Of a stretch of 64,000 nucleotides of DNA, positions 42,158-54,418 are shown in pieces. The DNA lies in the NCBI GenBank assembly GCA_038993745.2, contig CP160629.1:2862403-2926402 (forward strand). Reading direction: 5' to 3'. This stretch comes from Aliivibrio fischeri. GTDB taxonomy: Bacteria; Pseudomonadota; Gammaproteobacteria; Enterobacterales; Vibrionaceae. The notes under the pieces were generated by a model, which was not told the DNA's origin, did no database searches, and saw only the letters and a list, made by a program, of their open reading frames with translations. Position 1 is the stretch's first letter; each line of letters begins with the position of its first letter. The position numbers were made by a program, and so were the translations under genes.

Positions 42158-43684
42158 TCAGACTGCTTGAGCAGATAATTGTTTTAGTAACCGATCCATA
42201 GCTCGATAACCTACTGCCTCAGCTAAGTGGATTCGTTGAATATTTTCTTCAGTTGATAAATCAGCGATGGTGCGTGCCACTTTGATAATTCGATGATAAG
42301 CCCGAATAGATAACCCTAGCTGGTGTAGCGTATTTTCTAAAAATGCAGCATCTTCCTTGTCTAGTGGACAATGCTTTTCAATTTCTCGACTTCCTAATAA
42401 TGCATTCACTTTACCATTACGCTCTAACATGCGAGCGCGAGCCTGTAAAACTCGATGTTTTACTGCTTGCGTACTTTCACCTCTATCTCCACCTTCTGTG
42501 AGCGTCCCTTTAGGTAATAGCGGTATTTCTAATGACATATCAAAGCGATCTAACAAAGGTCCAGATATTCGATTAAGGTAACGTAAAATCAACTGTGGAT
42601 TGGTTCGCGTTTGGTTCCCCTCATAATAACCTGTAGGGCTAGGATTTAATGCTCCGACCAATTGAAAACGTGCAGGAAAACGTGTTTTACTCGCGGCGCG
42701 TGAGATGACTATCTCACCAGATTCTAGTGGTTCCCGCAGTGAATCAAGCACTTTTCTTTCAAACTCCGGCATCTCATCTAAAAATAAAATACCATTGTGA
42801 GCTAATGATATTTCCCCCGGTCGAGGGATAGAGCCACCACCCACCAATGCTGCCATAGAGCTAGAATGATGAGGTGAACGAAAAGGACGGGCTCGCCAAT
42901 TAGACTCTGTAATATTTTGATGAGTCAACGAGGCTACCGCTGCCGTTTCTAACGCTTCATCATTGGTCATTTCTGGCAATAAATCACTCATACGGGAAGC
43001 GAGCATGGTTTTACCTGTACCTGGAGGGCCTAAGTACAATAAATTATGTCCTCCAGCAGCTGCTATCTCTAACGCTCGCTTACCTTGCTGTTGACCAATA
43101 ATATCTTGTAAATCACGCTCTAAAGATAAGGATTGCTCTTCGAGTTGAGGAGTAGTTAATAAACTGAGTTGTTGTTGACCACACAAAAAACCACATACAG
43201 CTAGTAGGTGAGGCGCAGATTTATGAATATCCTTTCCAACCAACGCAGCCTGATCACCATTATCATCAGGAACAATTAAGCAGCGTTTAGCATTAAGTGA
43301 AGCTAAAGCGGCAGGTAAAACACCTTTTACTCGACGTAACTCACCAGAAAGAGCCAACTCACCAACAAATTCATGACCATCCAATTTATTTTCAGGTATT
43401 TGATCTGATGCTGCTAGGATCCCAAGAGCAATAGGAAGATCAAATCGTCCACCTTCTTTTGGAAGATCCGCAGGAGCTAAATTAACGGTGATCTTTTTAG
43501 ATGGAAACTCAAAGTTGGCATTAATGATTGCACTTCTTACTCTGTCTTTTGCTTCTTTTACTGTTGTTTCTGGTAAGCCAACCAGACTAAATCCTGGCAT
43601 CCCATTACTAATATGAACTTCAACCGTCACCGGTGGTGCTTCTACACCTACACAAGCTCGACTGTGTATTATTGCTAATCCCAT
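42158..43684 (-). CDS. comM: ComM/YifB family AAA+ ATPase (Mg-chelatase-like)
   Basis: ComM is a hexameric helicase that promotes branch migration during natural transformation. The 508 residues include an N-terminal Lon-protease-like domain (about 1-170), the AAA+ core with Walker A GPPGTGKT at 219-226 and Walker B ILFLDEMPEF near 298, and a C-terminal Mg-chelatase region (LSIRAYHRIIKVARTIADL near 460). Together with dprA it indicates that uptake recombination genes are intact. It is divergent from the ilv operon. Alternative name: yifB, as in E. coli, also next to ilvL. Confidence 0.96.
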   Translation of the reverse strand: MGLAIIHSRACVGVEAPPVTVEVHISNGMPGFSLVGLPETTVKEAKDRVRSAIINANFEFPSKKITVNLAPADLPKEGGRFDLPIALGILAASDQIPENKLDGHEFVGELALSGELRRVKGVLPAALASLNAKRCLIVPDDNGDQAALVGKDIHKSAPHLLAVCGFLCGQQQLSLLTTPQLEEQSLSLERDLQDIIGQQQGKRALEIAAAGGHNLLYLGPPGTGKTMLASRMSDLLPEMTNDEALETAAVASLTHQNITESNWRARPFRSPHHSSSMAALVGGGSIPRPGEISLAHNGILFLDEMPEFERKVLDSLREPLESGEIVISRAASKTRFPARFQLVGALNPSPTGYYEGNQTRTNPQLILRYLNRISGPLLDRFDMSLEIPLLPKGTLTEGGDRGESTQAVKHRVLQARARMLERNGKVNALLGSREIEKHCPLDKEDAAFLENTLHQLGLSIRAYHRIIKVARTIADLSTEENIQRIHLAEAVGYRAMDRLLKQLSAQAV

Positions 43685-43872
43685 TTATCTACCCAACTTA
43701 TTTGATTAAAGACCAATCTGTATTGATTTTATGTTTTTGTTATATATAAGCGCTAAATGAACGAGAATTGTGAATTAAATGATAGTTTTTTCTTGTCATG
43801 AGAGCCATGTCTGTGTTACCACTAAGTTAATGTAACGAAATATCAAAAAGAAAACGTTTACGGATAGATAAA
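43685..43872. promoter_or_regulatory. comM-ilvL divergent promoter region
   Basis: This 188-base AT-rich gap must hold the promoters of comM (minus) and the ilv operon (plus). A TTGTCA near 43793-43798 could be the ilv -35, but I see no convincing -10 at the right spacing, so no exact promoter is claimed. Confidence 0.4.
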
Positions 43873-43962
43873 ATGACCTTTTTTGCTCAACTGAATATTC
43901 TGATTATTAACATTCTAGTGGTGATTCTGGTCACCGCTCGGGGATGTGTGAGCAAAAAGTAG
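43873..43962 (+). CDS. ilvL: ilv operon leader peptide IlvL
   Basis: The 29-codon ORF reads MTFFAQLN, then twelve residues, eleven of them Ile, Leu or Val, and ends CVSKK. In total 13 of 29 residues are branched-chain amino acids. It is followed after about 20 bases by a terminator hairpin and then ilvG. This is the classic attenuation layout: when charged Ile, Leu or Val tRNA is scarce the ribosome stalls and the terminator does not form. The sequence differs from E. coli IlvL but the logic is the same (inference from composition and position). Confidence 0.88.
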   Translation: MTFFAQLNILIINILVVILVTARGCVSKK

Positions 43963-43980
43963 AGTTACAAGCACACTAAA

Positions 43981-44013
43981 AACCCCCAAGCCAACAAGCA
44001 AGGGGGTTTTTTT
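43981..44013 (+). terminator. ilv attenuator terminator
   Basis: AACCCCC and GGGGGTT (43981-44009) form a GC stem, followed by a run of Ts to 44013. It lies between ilvL and ilvG. Earlier segments around the leader ORF end (GGGGATGTG, CACACT) may supply the alternative anti-terminator pairing; I did not fold it. Confidence 0.85.
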
Positions 44014-44091
44014 ATAAGTTCAGGAAGAGAAATGGGGGCACATGATGTGCGAGAGAAAACAGACAACCACTCACGCAGGGAGCGAAAGAGT

Positions 44092-45738
44092 ATGAATGGC
44101 TCACAGTTAGTAGTAAAAGCCTTAAGAGACGAAGGAATTGAAACCGTCTTTGGTTATCCTGGTGGGGCTATCATGCCTATTTATGATGCATTATATGATG
44201 GTGGCGTTGAGCACATATTATGTCGTCATGAACAAGGTGCAGCAATGGCTGCAATAGGAATGGCAAGAGCAAGCAAAGATGTTGCTGTATGCCTTGCAAC
44301 ATCAGGTCCAGGAGCAACAAACCTAATTACGGGTCTTGCTGATGCCATGTTAGATTCCATTCCTCTTGTTGCTATCACAGGTCAAGTGGCGAGTAATTTA
44401 ATCGGTACTGATGCTTTCCAAGAAATGGATGTCATCGGTATGTCTCTCTCATGTACTAAACACAGTTATTTGGTTACTGATATCAATGAACTTGCACCTG
44501 TGATTGCTGAAGCATTTGAGGTAGCAAAATCAGGACGTCCCGGCCCTGTATTAATTGATATAGCCAAAGACGTACAACTCGCTGAAGCTCCTATTACTTC
44601 TCTTCCATATTTTGAAGCACCTAGTATCCCTGTTGTTGTTCCTGAAGCCATTGAAGCGGCTGAGGCATTACTAAGAGCCAGCAACAAACCGGTATTGTAT
44701 GTGGGTGGCGGTGTTCAACTAGCACACGCAACCGACTCTGTTCGTGATTTTTTAACCAATAACCCGATGCCTTCAGTAAGTACATTAAAAGGTTTAGGTT
44801 CAATAGGAAGACACGATCCCCATTATCTTGGAATGGTAGGTATGCACGGCACTAAAGCTGCCAACCTAATTGTTCAAGAATCTGATTTACTTATTGTTGT
44901 TGGTGCTCGTTTCGATGATCGTGTGACAGGAAAATTAGAAAGCTTTGCTCCTCATGCGAAAGTAATCCATATCGATATTGATGCCGCAGAATTCAATAAG
45001 CTTCGCCACGCTCATTCAACACTACGCGGTGACATAAAGGTTATCCTTCCTCAATTGAAACTAGAGCAAGACCTTACCCCTTGGTTAGAGCATGTCTCTT
45101 CTCTTCGTTCTGAATTTAAATGGCGCTACGATCACCCAGGTGAATTAATTTATGCCCCTCTGCTACTAAAGCAACTTTCTGACATGATGCCAGACAGTTC
45201 TATCGTATCGACAGATGTAGGCCAACATCAAATGTGGGCAGCTCAACATATCCAACCTCGAGCTCCTGAAAATTACCTAACATCTGCAGGTCTTGGCACC
45301 ATGGGATTTGGTTTACCAGCGGCGATGGGAGCAAAAGTGGCTCGTCCTGATGATCAATCTATTCTTATTTCAGGTGATGGTTCTTTCATGATGAATGTAC
45401 AAGAACTCGGCACGATTAAGCGTAAACAAATCCCTGTAAAGATGGTTCTTATTAATAACCAACGTTTAGGTATGGTTCGCCAATGGCAATCCTTGTTTTT
45501 TGATGGTCGCCACAGTGAAACCATTCTTGATGATAATCCTGATTTTGTTGCTCTTGCTGCCGCCTTTGGCATTCCTGGAAAAACCATCACAACAAAAGAA
45601 GAAGTAGAACCCGCTTTAAAAGAAATGCTTGAAAGTGATACTGCTTATCTGCTGCATGTTCTTATTTCAGAAGAAGAAAACGTATGGCCTTTGGTTCCGC
45701 CAGGTGCTGCAAACCAAGATATGGTGGAGGGAGAATAA
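44092..45738 (+). CDS. ilvG: Acetolactate synthase II large subunit
   Basis: IlvG is a thiamine-diphosphate enzyme that condenses pyruvate with pyruvate or 2-oxobutyrate, the first common step to Val, Leu and Ile. The 548 residues equal E. coli IlvG. The catalytic glutamate E47 is in CRHEQGAA, and the ThDP/Mg motif GDGSF...NN is near 427-455. ATG at 44092 ([11 protein letters not shown]) has GGGAGCGA upstream; an in-frame start at 44032 would add 20 residues with no family support. The stop overlaps the ilvM ATG by one base. Unlike E. coli K-12, the gene is uninterrupted. Confidence 0.97.
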   Translation: MNGSQLVVKALRDEGIETVFGYPGGAIMPIYDALYDGGVEHILCRHEQGAAMAAIGMARASKDVAVCLATSGPGATNLITGLADAMLDSIPLVAITGQVASNLIGTDAFQEMDVIGMSLSCTKHSYLVTDINELAPVIAEAFEVAKSGRPGPVLIDIAKDVQLAEAPITSLPYFEAPSIPVVVPEAIEAAEALLRASNKPVLYVGGGVQLAHATDSVRDFLTNNPMPSVSTLKGLGSIGRHDPHYLGMVGMHGTKAANLIVQESDLLIVVGARFDDRVTGKLESFAPHAKVIHIDIDAAEFNKLRHAHSTLRGDIKVILPQLKLEQDLTPWLEHVSSLRSEFKWRYDHPGELIYAPLLLKQLSDMMPDSSIVSTDVGQHQMWAAQHIQPRAPENYLTSAGLGTMGFGLPAAMGAKVARPDDQSILISGDGSFMMNVQELGTIKRKQIPVKMVLINNQRLGMVRQWQSLFFDGRHSETILDDNPDFVALAAAFGIPGKTITTKEEVEPALKEMLESDTAYLLHVLISEEENVWPLVPPGAANQDMVEGE

Positions 45739-45983
45739 TGCAACGTTATATTTTAGAAATTGAAGCTAACGATAGACCGGTTTTATTAGAACGTGTATTA
45801 CGCGTTATTCGTCACCGTGGTTTTATCATCAAGCAAGTATTAGCAACACAAAATCAAGCCAGCAAAGTAGCTGCAATTGAAATCATCGTAGAAAGTGACC
45901 GACCAATTAGCCTTCTTACTAATCAAATAGAAAAGCTTTGGGATATTACCGCCGTTAACGTTTCTACATTACATCGCGCATAA
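45738..45983 (+). CDS. ilvM: Acetolactate synthase II small subunit
   Basis: The 81-residue ACT-domain regulatory subunit starts [20 protein letters not shown] and partners with IlvG to activate it. The length fits E. coli IlvM (87). The ATG at 45738 overlaps the ilvG stop (TAATG), which couples synthesis of the two subunits. IlvM-type enzymes are usually insensitive to valine feedback (family knowledge). ilvE follows 12 bases later. Confidence 0.95.
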   Translation: MQRYILEIEANDRPVLLERVLRVIRHRGFIIKQVLATQNQASKVAAIEIIVESDRPISLLTNQIEKLWDITAVNVSTLHRA

Positions 45984-45995
45984 GGATTAGTGACA

Positions 45996-46943
45996 ATGTC
46001 AAAGACAGCAGATTTTATTTGGTTTAATGGTGAGATGGTTCCTTGGGCAGACGCAAATGTGCATGTTCTGACTCACGCAATGCATTATGGAACATCCGTT
46101 TTTGAAGGGGTGCGTTGTTATAACACGCCAAATGGTCCAATTATTTTCCGCCACCCAGAGCACGCAAAACGTTTAAAAAATTCCGCTAAAATTTATCGCT
46201 TCCCAATTCCATATACTGAAGAAGAAATTATGGAAGCAACACGTGAAACCTTACGTCAAAACAAACTCGATTCTGCTTATATTCGTCCTTTGGGCTTTGT
46301 AGGAAATGTAGGTTTAGGTGTTTGCCCACCAGAAAATACGGAAATGGAACTCATTATTGCTGCATTCCCATGGGGATCTTACCTAGGAGAAGAAGCATTA
46401 GAAAATGGGGTTGATGCCATGATTTCAAGTTGGAACCGTGCTGCACCAAATACCATTCCAACCGCAGCAAAAGCAGGTGGTAACTATTTATCTTCTTTAT
46501 TAGTTGGTGGTGAAGCCCGTCGTCATGGTTACGATGAAGGTATTGCTTTAAGTGTTGATGGCTATCTTTCTGAAGGTGCTGGTGAAAACCTATTTGTTGT
46601 TCGTGATGGTATTCTTTCTACGCCACCTGCAACCAGTGCCATCTTACCGGGAATAACTCGAGATTCTATCATGACGCTTGCAAAAGATATGGGGTATGAA
46701 ATTCGTGAAGAAAACATCGCACGCGAAGCGCTATATCTTGCAGACGAAGTATTTATGACAGGCACAGCGGCTGAAATCGTTCCAGTACGCTCTGTTGACA
46801 AGATTACCGTTGGTGAAGGTAAACGTGGTCCTATCACAAAAGAGATCCAAGCCGCTTACTTTGGTCTGTTCAATGGAACAACCGAAGATAAATGGGGTTG
46901 GTTAGATTACGTATACCCAGAAAATGCACCATCAGCTAAATAA
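45996..46943 (+). CDS. ilvE: Branched-chain amino acid aminotransferase
   Basis: IlvE is a fold-type IV PLP enzyme that transaminates the last step of Ile, Val and Leu synthesis. The 315 residues include [14 protein letters not shown] near 27, the PLP lysine K159 in [10 protein letters not shown] and the EGAGENLF motif near 190. ATG 45996 is preferred: AAGGA lies nine bases upstream, and a GTG two codons earlier is less likely. It is the third structural gene of ilvGMEDA. Confidence 0.97.
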   Translation: MSKTADFIWFNGEMVPWADANVHVLTHAMHYGTSVFEGVRCYNTPNGPIIFRHPEHAKRLKNSAKIYRFPIPYTEEEIMEATRETLRQNKLDSAYIRPLGFVGNVGLGVCPPENTEMELIIAAFPWGSYLGEEALENGVDAMISSWNRAAPNTIPTAAKAGGNYLSSLLVGGEARRHGYDEGIALSVDGYLSEGAGENLFVVRDGILSTPPATSAILPGITRDSIMTLAKDMGYEIREENIAREALYLADEVFMTGTAAEIVPVRSVDKITVGEGKRGPITKEIQAAYFGLFNGTTEDKWGWLDYVYPENAPSAK

Positions 46944-46960
46944 TTTATAAGGATATAACA

Positions 46961-48802
46961 ATGCCAACTTATCGTTCAGCCACCACCACTCACGGACGTA
47001 ACATGGCCGGAGCACGCGCTTTATGGCGTGCAACTGGCGTTAAAGAAGATGACTTTGGTAAACCCATCATTGCTGTTGTTAACTCATTTACTCAATTTGT
47101 TCCGGGTCACGTACATCTTAAAGATATGGGACAACTTGTTGCTGGCGAAATAGAAAAAGCCGGAGGTATCGCCAAAGAGTTTAATACTATCGCCGTTGAT
47201 GATGGTATCGCTATGGGTCACGGTGGCATGCTTTATTCTCTGCCATCACGCGAGCTCATTGCAGACTCTGTTGAATACATGGTTAATGCTCACTGTGCTG
47301 ATGCTATGGTATGTATTTCTAACTGCGACAAAATTACCCCAGGAATGATGATGGCTGCAATGCGTCTTAACATTCCAGTGATTTTTGTGTCAGGCGGCCC
47401 AATGGAAGCAGGAAAAACTAAGCTTTCAGATCAAATAATCAAACTGGATCTTGTTGATGCAATGATCCAAGGTGCCGATCCCACTGTTTCCGATGCTCAA
47501 AGTGAGCAGATCGAGCGTTCAGCTTGTCCAACTTGTGGATCGTGTTCAGGAATGTTCACGGCTAACTCAATGAACTGTTTAACCGAAGCGCTCGGTTTAT
47601 CTCAACCAGGTAATGGCTCAATGCTCGCTACTCACGCCGATCGCGAGCAGCTGTTTATTAATGCAGGTAAACGTATTGTTGAATTAACAAAGCGTTATTA
47701 TGAGCAAGATGATGAATCAGCACTTCCAAGAAATATTGCCGACCGTGCTGCATTTGAAAATGCCATGGCACTGGATATCGCAATGGGCGGTTCTAGTAAT
47801 ACCGTTCTTCACCTTTTAGCTTCCGCTCAAGAAGGCGAAATTGATTTCGATATGGGTGACATTGATGAGATGTCTCGTCGAGTACCTCACTTGTGTAAAG
47901 TCGCTCCATCAACGCCTAAATATCATATGGAAGATGTTCACCGAGCAGGTGGTGTAATGGCTATCCTTGGTGAGTTAGATAGAGCAGGGCTTCTGAACAA
48001 TCAAACAAAAACGGTTCTTGGCTTAACCATGCAAGAGCAACTTGCACGATACGATATTATGCAAACTGAAGACGAAGAGATCCTTAAATTCTTCCGTGCA
48101 GGACCTGCAGGGATCCGAACAACAAAAGCATTCTCGCAAGATTGCCGTTGGGATCGCCTTGATGACGACCGAAAAGAAGGGTGTATTCGAACCAAAGAAA
48201 ATGCCTTTAGCCAAGAAGGTGGTCTCGCCGTTCTATCTGGCAATATCGCGGTTGATGGTTGTATTGTAAAAACCGCCGGCGTTGATGAAGAAAATCTAAA
48301 GTTCCAAGGTCCAGCCATTGTTTTTGAAAGCCAAGACTCAGCGGTAGAAGGCATTTTAGGTGGAAAAGTTAAAGCGGGCGAGGTCGTTGTTATTCGCTAC
48401 GAAGGTCCAAAGGGTGGTCCGGGTATGCAAGAAATGCTTTACCCAACCACTTACTTGAAATCAATGGGCTTAGGCAAAGCATGTGCGCTTCTAACTGATG
48501 GTCGATTCTCTGGTGGTACATCAGGCCTATCTATAGGTCACGCATCTCCAGAAGCTGCAAGTGGTGGCACAATAGGTTTAGTTAACGATGGTGATATCAT
48601 TACCATCGATATCCCAAGCCGCTCAATTACGCTTGATGTACCAGAATCAGAACTGCAAGCTCGTCGAGCGAAACAAGATGAACTCGGTTGGAAACCTGTG
48701 AATCGTCAACGTGAAGTCTCTTTTGCACTAAAAGCCTATGCAAGTATGGCAACAAGTGCAGATAAAGGTGCTGTACGTGATAAATCTAAGTTAGAAGGGT
48801 AA
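46961..48802 (+). CDS. ilvD: Dihydroxy-acid dehydratase
   Basis: IlvD is an iron-sulfur enzyme that dehydrates 2,3-dihydroxy acids to 2-keto acids in Ile and Val synthesis. The 613 residues fit E. coli (616). Cluster cysteines lie in CISNCDK (C122 region) and [11 protein letters not shown] (C189-C195 region), and the [19 protein letters not shown] active-site segment is near 520. It lies in the ilvGMEDA order, 17 bases after ilvE and four before ilvA, so co-translation is likely. Confidence 0.98.
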   Translation: MPTYRSATTTHGRNMAGARALWRATGVKEDDFGKPIIAVVNSFTQFVPGHVHLKDMGQLVAGEIEKAGGIAKEFNTIAVDDGIAMGHGGMLYSLPSRELIADSVEYMVNAHCADAMVCISNCDKITPGMMMAAMRLNIPVIFVSGGPMEAGKTKLSDQIIKLDLVDAMIQGADPTVSDAQSEQIERSACPTCGSCSGMFTANSMNCLTEALGLSQPGNGSMLATHADREQLFINAGKRIVELTKRYYEQDDESALPRNIADRAAFENAMALDIAMGGSSNTVLHLLASAQEGEIDFDMGDIDEMSRRVPHLCKVAPSTPKYHMEDVHRAGGVMAILGELDRAGLLNNQTKTVLGLTMQEQLARYDIMQTEDEEILKFFRAGPAGIRTTKAFSQDCRWDRLDDDRKEGCIRTKENAFSQEGGLAVLSGNIAVDGCIVKTAGVDEENLKFQGPAIVFESQDSAVEGILGGKVKAGEVVVIRYEGPKGGPGMQEMLYPTTYLKSMGLGKACALLTDGRFSGGTSGLSIGHASPEAASGGTIGLVNDGDIITIDIPSRSITLDVPESELQARRAKQDELGWKPVNRQREVSFALKAYASMATSADKGAVRDKSKLEG

Positions 48803-48806
48803 GCCT

Positions 48807-50339
48807 ATGAGCAACTCTTCATATCAAACTGGCGCAGAATATCTGCGTCAGATCTTACGAGCACCAATCTATGAAGTGGCAACAGTAACACCACTTCAAG
48901 ATATGCCTCGTTTATCTGAGCGCATTAATAACCGAGTTCAGTTAAAGCGAGAAGACCGTCAACCGGTTCACTCCTTTAAACTTCGTGGTGCTTACAATAT
49001 GGTTGCAAATCTAACCCAAGAGCAAAAAAATGCTGGGGTTATTGCTGCATCTGCAGGTAATCACGCTCAAGGTATGGCGCTTTCAGGAACCAAGCTGGGC
49101 ATTCAAACGACAATTGTGATGCCCAAAACGACACCTGATATCAAAGTTGAAGCCGTAAAAGGTTTTGGTGGTAATGTGGTTCTACATGGCAGTAATTTCG
49201 ATGAAGCCAAAGCAGAAGCAGAACGTTTATCACAACTCCATGGTTATACTTTTGTACCTCCGTTTGATCACCCACTGGTGATTGCAGGTCAAGGAACAAT
49301 AGGAATGGAGATGCTGCAACAAAATGGTCATCTCGATTATATCTTTGTACCTATTGGTGGTGGTGGTTTAGCTGCAGGTATTGCAGTGCTAATAAAACAA
49401 CTCATGCCTGAAATAAAAGTCATCGCTGTTGAGCCTGAAGACTCTTCTTGTTTAAAAGCAGCTTTAGATGCTGGTGAGCCTGTCATTCTTGATCAAGTGA
49501 GTATGTTTGCCGATGGTGTCGCTGTTAAACGCATTGGTGATGAAACTTTCCGTCTATGTCAAAAATACCTTGATGGCCATATCAGCGTATCAAGTGATGA
49601 AATTTGTGCAGCGGTAAAAGATATTTTTGAAGATACAAGAGCGATTGCAGAACCCTCTGGTGCATTGGCATTAGCTGGTCTGAAAAAATTTGCAGATCAA
49701 CATCAATTAGAAAACAAACAACTAGGAACCGTACTTTCTGGTGCAAATACTAACTTCCATGGTTTACGTTATGTATCTGAACGCTGTGAGTTAGGTGAAA
49801 AACGAGAAGGGCTATTGGCTGTAACGATTCCTGAACGTCAGGGCGCTTTCTTTGAATTTTGTAATCTAATTGGTGGCAGAGCTGTTACTGAATTTAACTA
49901 CCGCTACAACGACGATAAGCTAGCTAACATTTTTGTTGGTGTTCGCTTACAAGAAGGGCAAGAAGAGCTTGATAACATCATTAATGATCTACAAAAGGGA
50001 GAATACCCAGTTGTTGATTTATCAGATGATGAAATGGCTAAGCTGCATATACGTTATATGATTGGTGGTAAACCATCAAAAACAATGCAAGAACGTTTAT
50101 ACAGTTTTGAATTTCCAGAATACCCTGGAGCGCTCGTTCGCTTCTTAAGTACTCTAGGTACTCACTGGAATATCAGTCTCTTCAATTATCGTAACCACGG
50201 TGCAGATTATGGACGTGTGTTATGTGGTTTTGAGCTAACTGATTCTGATCTTGCTAGTTTTTCAAAACACCTTGAAGAGCTTGGTTATCAATGGAAAGAT
50301 GAGACAGATAATCTAGCTTATCGATTCTTTTTATCCTAA
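48807..50339 (+). CDS. ilvA: Threonine ammonia-lyase (biosynthetic)
   Basis: IlvA deaminates threonine to 2-oxobutyrate, the committed step to isoleucine, and is inhibited by isoleucine. The 510 residues (E. coli 514) show the PLP lysine K58 in HSFKLRGAY, the phosphate-binding IGGGGLAAG near 188, and two C-terminal ACT-like regulatory domains (about 325-410 and 420-505), so this is the biosynthetic, allosteric form, not catabolic TdcB. It is last in the operon and is followed by a terminator. Confidence 0.98.
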   Translation: MSNSSYQTGAEYLRQILRAPIYEVATVTPLQDMPRLSERINNRVQLKREDRQPVHSFKLRGAYNMVANLTQEQKNAGVIAASAGNHAQGMALSGTKLGIQTTIVMPKTTPDIKVEAVKGFGGNVVLHGSNFDEAKAEAERLSQLHGYTFVPPFDHPLVIAGQGTIGMEMLQQNGHLDYIFVPIGGGGLAAGIAVLIKQLMPEIKVIAVEPEDSSCLKAALDAGEPVILDQVSMFADGVAVKRIGDETFRLCQKYLDGHISVSSDEICAAVKDIFEDTRAIAEPSGALALAGLKKFADQHQLENKQLGTVLSGANTNFHGLRYVSERCELGEKREGLLAVTIPERQGAFFEFCNLIGGRAVTEFNYRYNDDKLANIFVGVRLQEGQEELDNIINDLQKGEYPVVDLSDDEMAKLHIRYMIGGKPSKTMQERLYSFEFPEYPGALVRFLSTLGTHWNISLFNYRNHGADYGRVLCGFELTDSDLASFSKHLEELGYQWKDETDNLAYRFFLS

Positions 50340-50352
50340 GACCGTACGGCGT

Positions 50353-50384
50353 AATAAGGCTAATTAAAATTTAGCCTTATTTTC
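50353..50384 (+). terminator. Terminator after ilvA
   Basis: A perfect 11-base stem, AATAAGGCTAA/TTAGCCTTATT (50353-50363 and 50371-50381), then TTTC. It closes the ilv operon. Confidence 0.8.
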
Positions 50385-50614
50385 ATTCAAATTTGAAATT
50401 ATGCTATACAATCGGTTAAAAAATGCTATTATTTTGCTCGGCCTGTAAACAGACCTATTTATCTGTAATATTATGCTTTTGAAACCTTCGTTATACTGCT
50501 TTACCAGTTATGCTTGAAGCTTTTTATACATATGTTTTACCTCAAATAAATAATTCTTTATGGCTACAACTTCGCATTATGCGAATTATTTAATTTAAAA
50601 AATTAGGATTTATT
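50385..50614 (+). promoter_or_regulatory. Upstream and 5' untranslated region of the cold-shock gene
   Basis: About 230 AT-rich bases without an ORF. A small hairpin, TTCGCA/TGCGAA, lies about 30 bases before the start codon. Long structured leaders are usual for cspA-type genes; I could not place a promoter with confidence. Confidence 0.45.
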
Positions 50615-50824
50615 ATGTCTAAATCAACTGGTATCGTTAAGTGGTTCAACGAAGAGAAAGGTTTCGGTTTCATTACTCAAGATAACGGCGGCGCTGACGT
50701 ATTCGTTCACTTCCGTGCTATCGCAACTGAAGGTTTCAAAACTCTGAAAGAAGGCCAAGCGGTAACTTTCACTGTTGAACAAGGTCAAAAAGGCCCACAA
50801 GCTGCAGACGTTACTCCAGCTTAA
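50615..50824 (+). CDS. CspA-family cold-shock protein
   Basis: The 69-residue single cold-shock domain has both RNA-binding motifs, KGFGFI (RNP1) near 18 and VFVHF (RNP2) near 29. Such proteins melt RNA secondary structure and bind single-stranded nucleic acid. Several paralogues usually exist in vibrios, so I do not assign a specific csp letter or claim cold induction. A long 5' leader precedes it, with AGGA before the ATG, and a strong terminator follows. It stands alone between the ilv operon and glmU. Confidence 0.96.
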   Translation: MSKSTGIVKWFNEEKGFGFITQDNGGADVFVHFRAIATEGFKTLKEGQAVTFTVEQGQKGPQAADVTPA

Positions 50825-50850
50825 TTCGAATTTTTCGAATAGAATTTTTA

Positions 50851-50881
50851 AAAATGCTGACTTCGGTCAGCATTTTTTTTA
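50851..50881 (+). terminator. Terminator after the cold-shock gene
   Basis: AAATGCTGAC/GTCAGCATTT hairpin with a short TTCG loop and eight Ts. Confidence 0.9.
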
Positions 50882-50913
50882 TCTCGATTTTGTCTATAGA
50901 CTAGACAGATATA

Positions 50914-50940
50914 AAAAAAGAAGCCTAATGGCTTCTTTTT
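50914..50940. terminator. Bidirectional terminator downstream of glmU
   Basis: AAAAAGAAGCC/GGCTTCTTTTT with loop TAAT, flanked by A and T runs. It mainly serves glmU, whose stop is at 50965 on the minus strand. Confidence 0.85.
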
Positions 50941-50964
50941 TACTATCAATAGATTATCTATAAA

Positions 50965-52323
50965 TTATTTTTTCGTTGGACGCTGCCAATTAGCAATGCG
51001 ACGCTCTTTAGCTCGGCTGATGTAAAGTTCATTTTCATTCACATCTTTAGTCACTGTAGAACCAGCACCAACCGTTGCACCATTAGCAACAGTAACAGGA
51101 GCAATCAACTGACTATCAGAACCAACAAACACGTCATCGCCAATAATCGTCTTAAATTTATTAGCACCATCGTAATTACAAGTAATCACACCAGCACCTA
51201 CATTTACACGCTTACCAATTTCCGCATCACCAAGGTACGTTAAGTGATTAGCTTTAGAACCTTCACCTAAACGAACGTTCTTCACTTCAACAAAGTTACC
51301 AACATGTGCATCATTACATAATTCAGCACCTGGACGTAAACGGGTGAATGGACCAACCGTACACTCTTCACCAACTGTAGCACCTTCAATTACGCTGTAA
51401 GGACGAATAACCGTATTATCATCAATCTCACAATCTTTAAGTACACAACCAGCACCGATAATCACGTTATCACCTAACGTTACATTACCTTCGATAATTA
51501 CGTTCGCATCAATCTCGATATCCATACCACATTGTAATGTACCACGAAGATCAAAACGGCTTGGATCTCGAAGCATAACACCTTGCTCTAATAACTTTTG
51601 AGCTTGAGCTGCTTGATAAGCTCTTTCTAATCGAGCTAGCTGAGCACGGTCATTTACACCTTCAACTTCAATAGGGCTAACAGGGTGAACAGCTTCGACT
51701 GCACGACCTTCATCATGCGCTGCCGCAATAATATCAGTTAAGTAATATTCACCTTGAGCATTTTCATTTTTAAGTGCTGCTAACCAACGTTTTAAATCAC
51801 CGCCTGTAGCAACCATTACACCTGTATTAATCTCTTTGATGAGCTTCTGCTCTTCTGTTGCATCTTTCTGCTCTACAATCGCGATTACAGGGCCATTACG
51901 ACGAATAATACGTCCGTAACCCATAGGGTTATCTAGAACCACAGTTAGTAAAGCAATACCGCCAGTAGGCTGTGCATCTAATAAGTTTTCTACGGTTTCA
52001 GCACTAATTAGTGGAACATCACCATACAGAACCAGTACTTTTTCATCATCAGCAAATTCTGGTGCAGCTTGATTTACAGCGTGACCTGTACCTAGCTGTT
52101 CAGCCTGAAGTACCCATTGAACACGCTCTTCACCTAATTCAGCTTTCATTTGATCACCACCGTGACCATACACTAAATGGATATTTTGAGCGCCAAGACC
52201 TTCACATGTATCAATTACATGTTTAGCCATAGGTTTGCCTGCTAAAGTATGAAGTACTTTAGGTTTGTTTGAGTACATGCGAGTGCCTTTACCCGCTGCC
52301 AAAATTACTGCACTGAAGTTCAT
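50965..52323 (-). CDS. glmU: Bifunctional UDP-GlcNAc pyrophosphorylase / GlcN-1-P acetyltransferase
   Basis: GlmU acetylates glucosamine-1-phosphate and then joins it to UTP, making UDP-GlcNAc for peptidoglycan and LPS. The 452 residues (E. coli 456) have the N-terminal uridyltransferase motif LAAGKGTRM near 8 with K25 region KPKVLH, then a left-handed beta-helix of hexapeptide repeats (about 250-440). The C-terminal half carries the acetyltransferase histidine region [12 protein letters not shown] near 362. It stands as a single gene downstream of the atp operon, as in many gammaproteobacteria. Confidence 0.98.
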   Translation of the reverse strand: MNFSAVILAAGKGTRMYSNKPKVLHTLAGKPMAKHVIDTCEGLGAQNIHLVYGHGGDQMKAELGEERVQWVLQAEQLGTGHAVNQAAPEFADDEKVLVLYGDVPLISAETVENLLDAQPTGGIALLTVVLDNPMGYGRIIRRNGPVIAIVEQKDATEEQKLIKEINTGVMVATGGDLKRWLAALKNENAQGEYYLTDIIAAAHDEGRAVEAVHPVSPIEVEGVNDRAQLARLERAYQAAQAQKLLEQGVMLRDPSRFDLRGTLQCGMDIEIDANVIIEGNVTLGDNVIIGAGCVLKDCEIDDNTVIRPYSVIEGATVGEECTVGPFTRLRPGAELCNDAHVGNFVEVKNVRLGEGSKANHLTYLGDAEIGKRVNVGAGVITCNYDGANKFKTIIGDDVFVGSDSQLIAPVTVANGATVGAGSTVTKDVNENELYISRAKERRIANWQRPTKK

Positions 52324-52493
52324 GAAAAGCCCATTCTATTATTATGCTGACTTAATTTGCCTAGCTTGTTAAAACCAAAATATGAAATCCATTACTTACT
52401 AACGTAATAGATAATGGAGTTGATACTGAGGATAAATTATATGCTAAAAAACCAATCTACGGGTGAGATAAAAATAAGAAATAAACAAAATTG

Positions 52494-52522
52494 AAAAGAA
52501 AAGGCGACCTATTGGCCGCCTT
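52494..52522 (-). terminator. Terminator of the atp operon
   Basis: On the minus strand AAGGCGGCC/GGTCGCCTT with loop AATA, then TTTTCTTTTC. It starts about 20 bases after the atpC stop and before glmU. Confidence 0.9.
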
Positions 52523-52540
52523 CTTTCTAATGGTGCTTGA

Positions 52541-52963
52541 TTAACGCGAACGTTTTGTCAGCTCGATAACTCGAAGCTGTGCGATCGCTTTAGCCAAATC
52601 ACTGGCCGCTTGAGCGAAGTTAATGTCGCCATGCTGATTTTGGATATTCTCCTCAGCCTTGCGCTTAGCTTCTTCTGCCTTAGCTGCGTCTAGGTCTTCA
52701 CCACGGATTGCGGTATCTGCAAGAACAGTTGCCGAACCAGGTTGAACCTCAACAATACCACCAGAAACATAAATAATTTCTTCGTGGCCATGTTGTTTAA
52801 CAATACGCACCATACCAGGCGTGATAGCGGTCAGCAGCGGTGTGTGTCCATGGAAAATACCAAGTTCACCTTCGCTACCGGTCACCTGAATCGTTTCAAC
52901 CAGCCCTGAAAATAACTTTTTCTCAGCACTTACAACGTCTAGGTGAAAGGTCATTGCTGCCAT
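52541..52963 (-). CDS. atpC: ATP synthase epsilon subunit
   Basis: The epsilon subunit of F1 links the rotor to gamma and can inhibit ATP hydrolysis. The 140 residues have an N-terminal beta sandwich ([15 protein letters not shown] start; [16 protein letters not shown] near 31) and a C-terminal helical hairpin (about 88-138). ATG at 52963 is placed by GGAGGCGAT immediately upstream; MTF three codons later is a less likely start. It is the last gene of atpIBEFHAGDC. Confidence 0.97.
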
Positions 52964-52981
52964 ATCGCCTCCTAATCAGCC

Positions 52982-54412
<1,431 letters not shown>

Positions 54413-54418
54413 CTATGC

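Noticed and set aside
47900..48360. Several 60-117 residue ORFs opposite or within ilvD
   Set aside because: They are out-of-frame shadows of a highly conserved enzyme.
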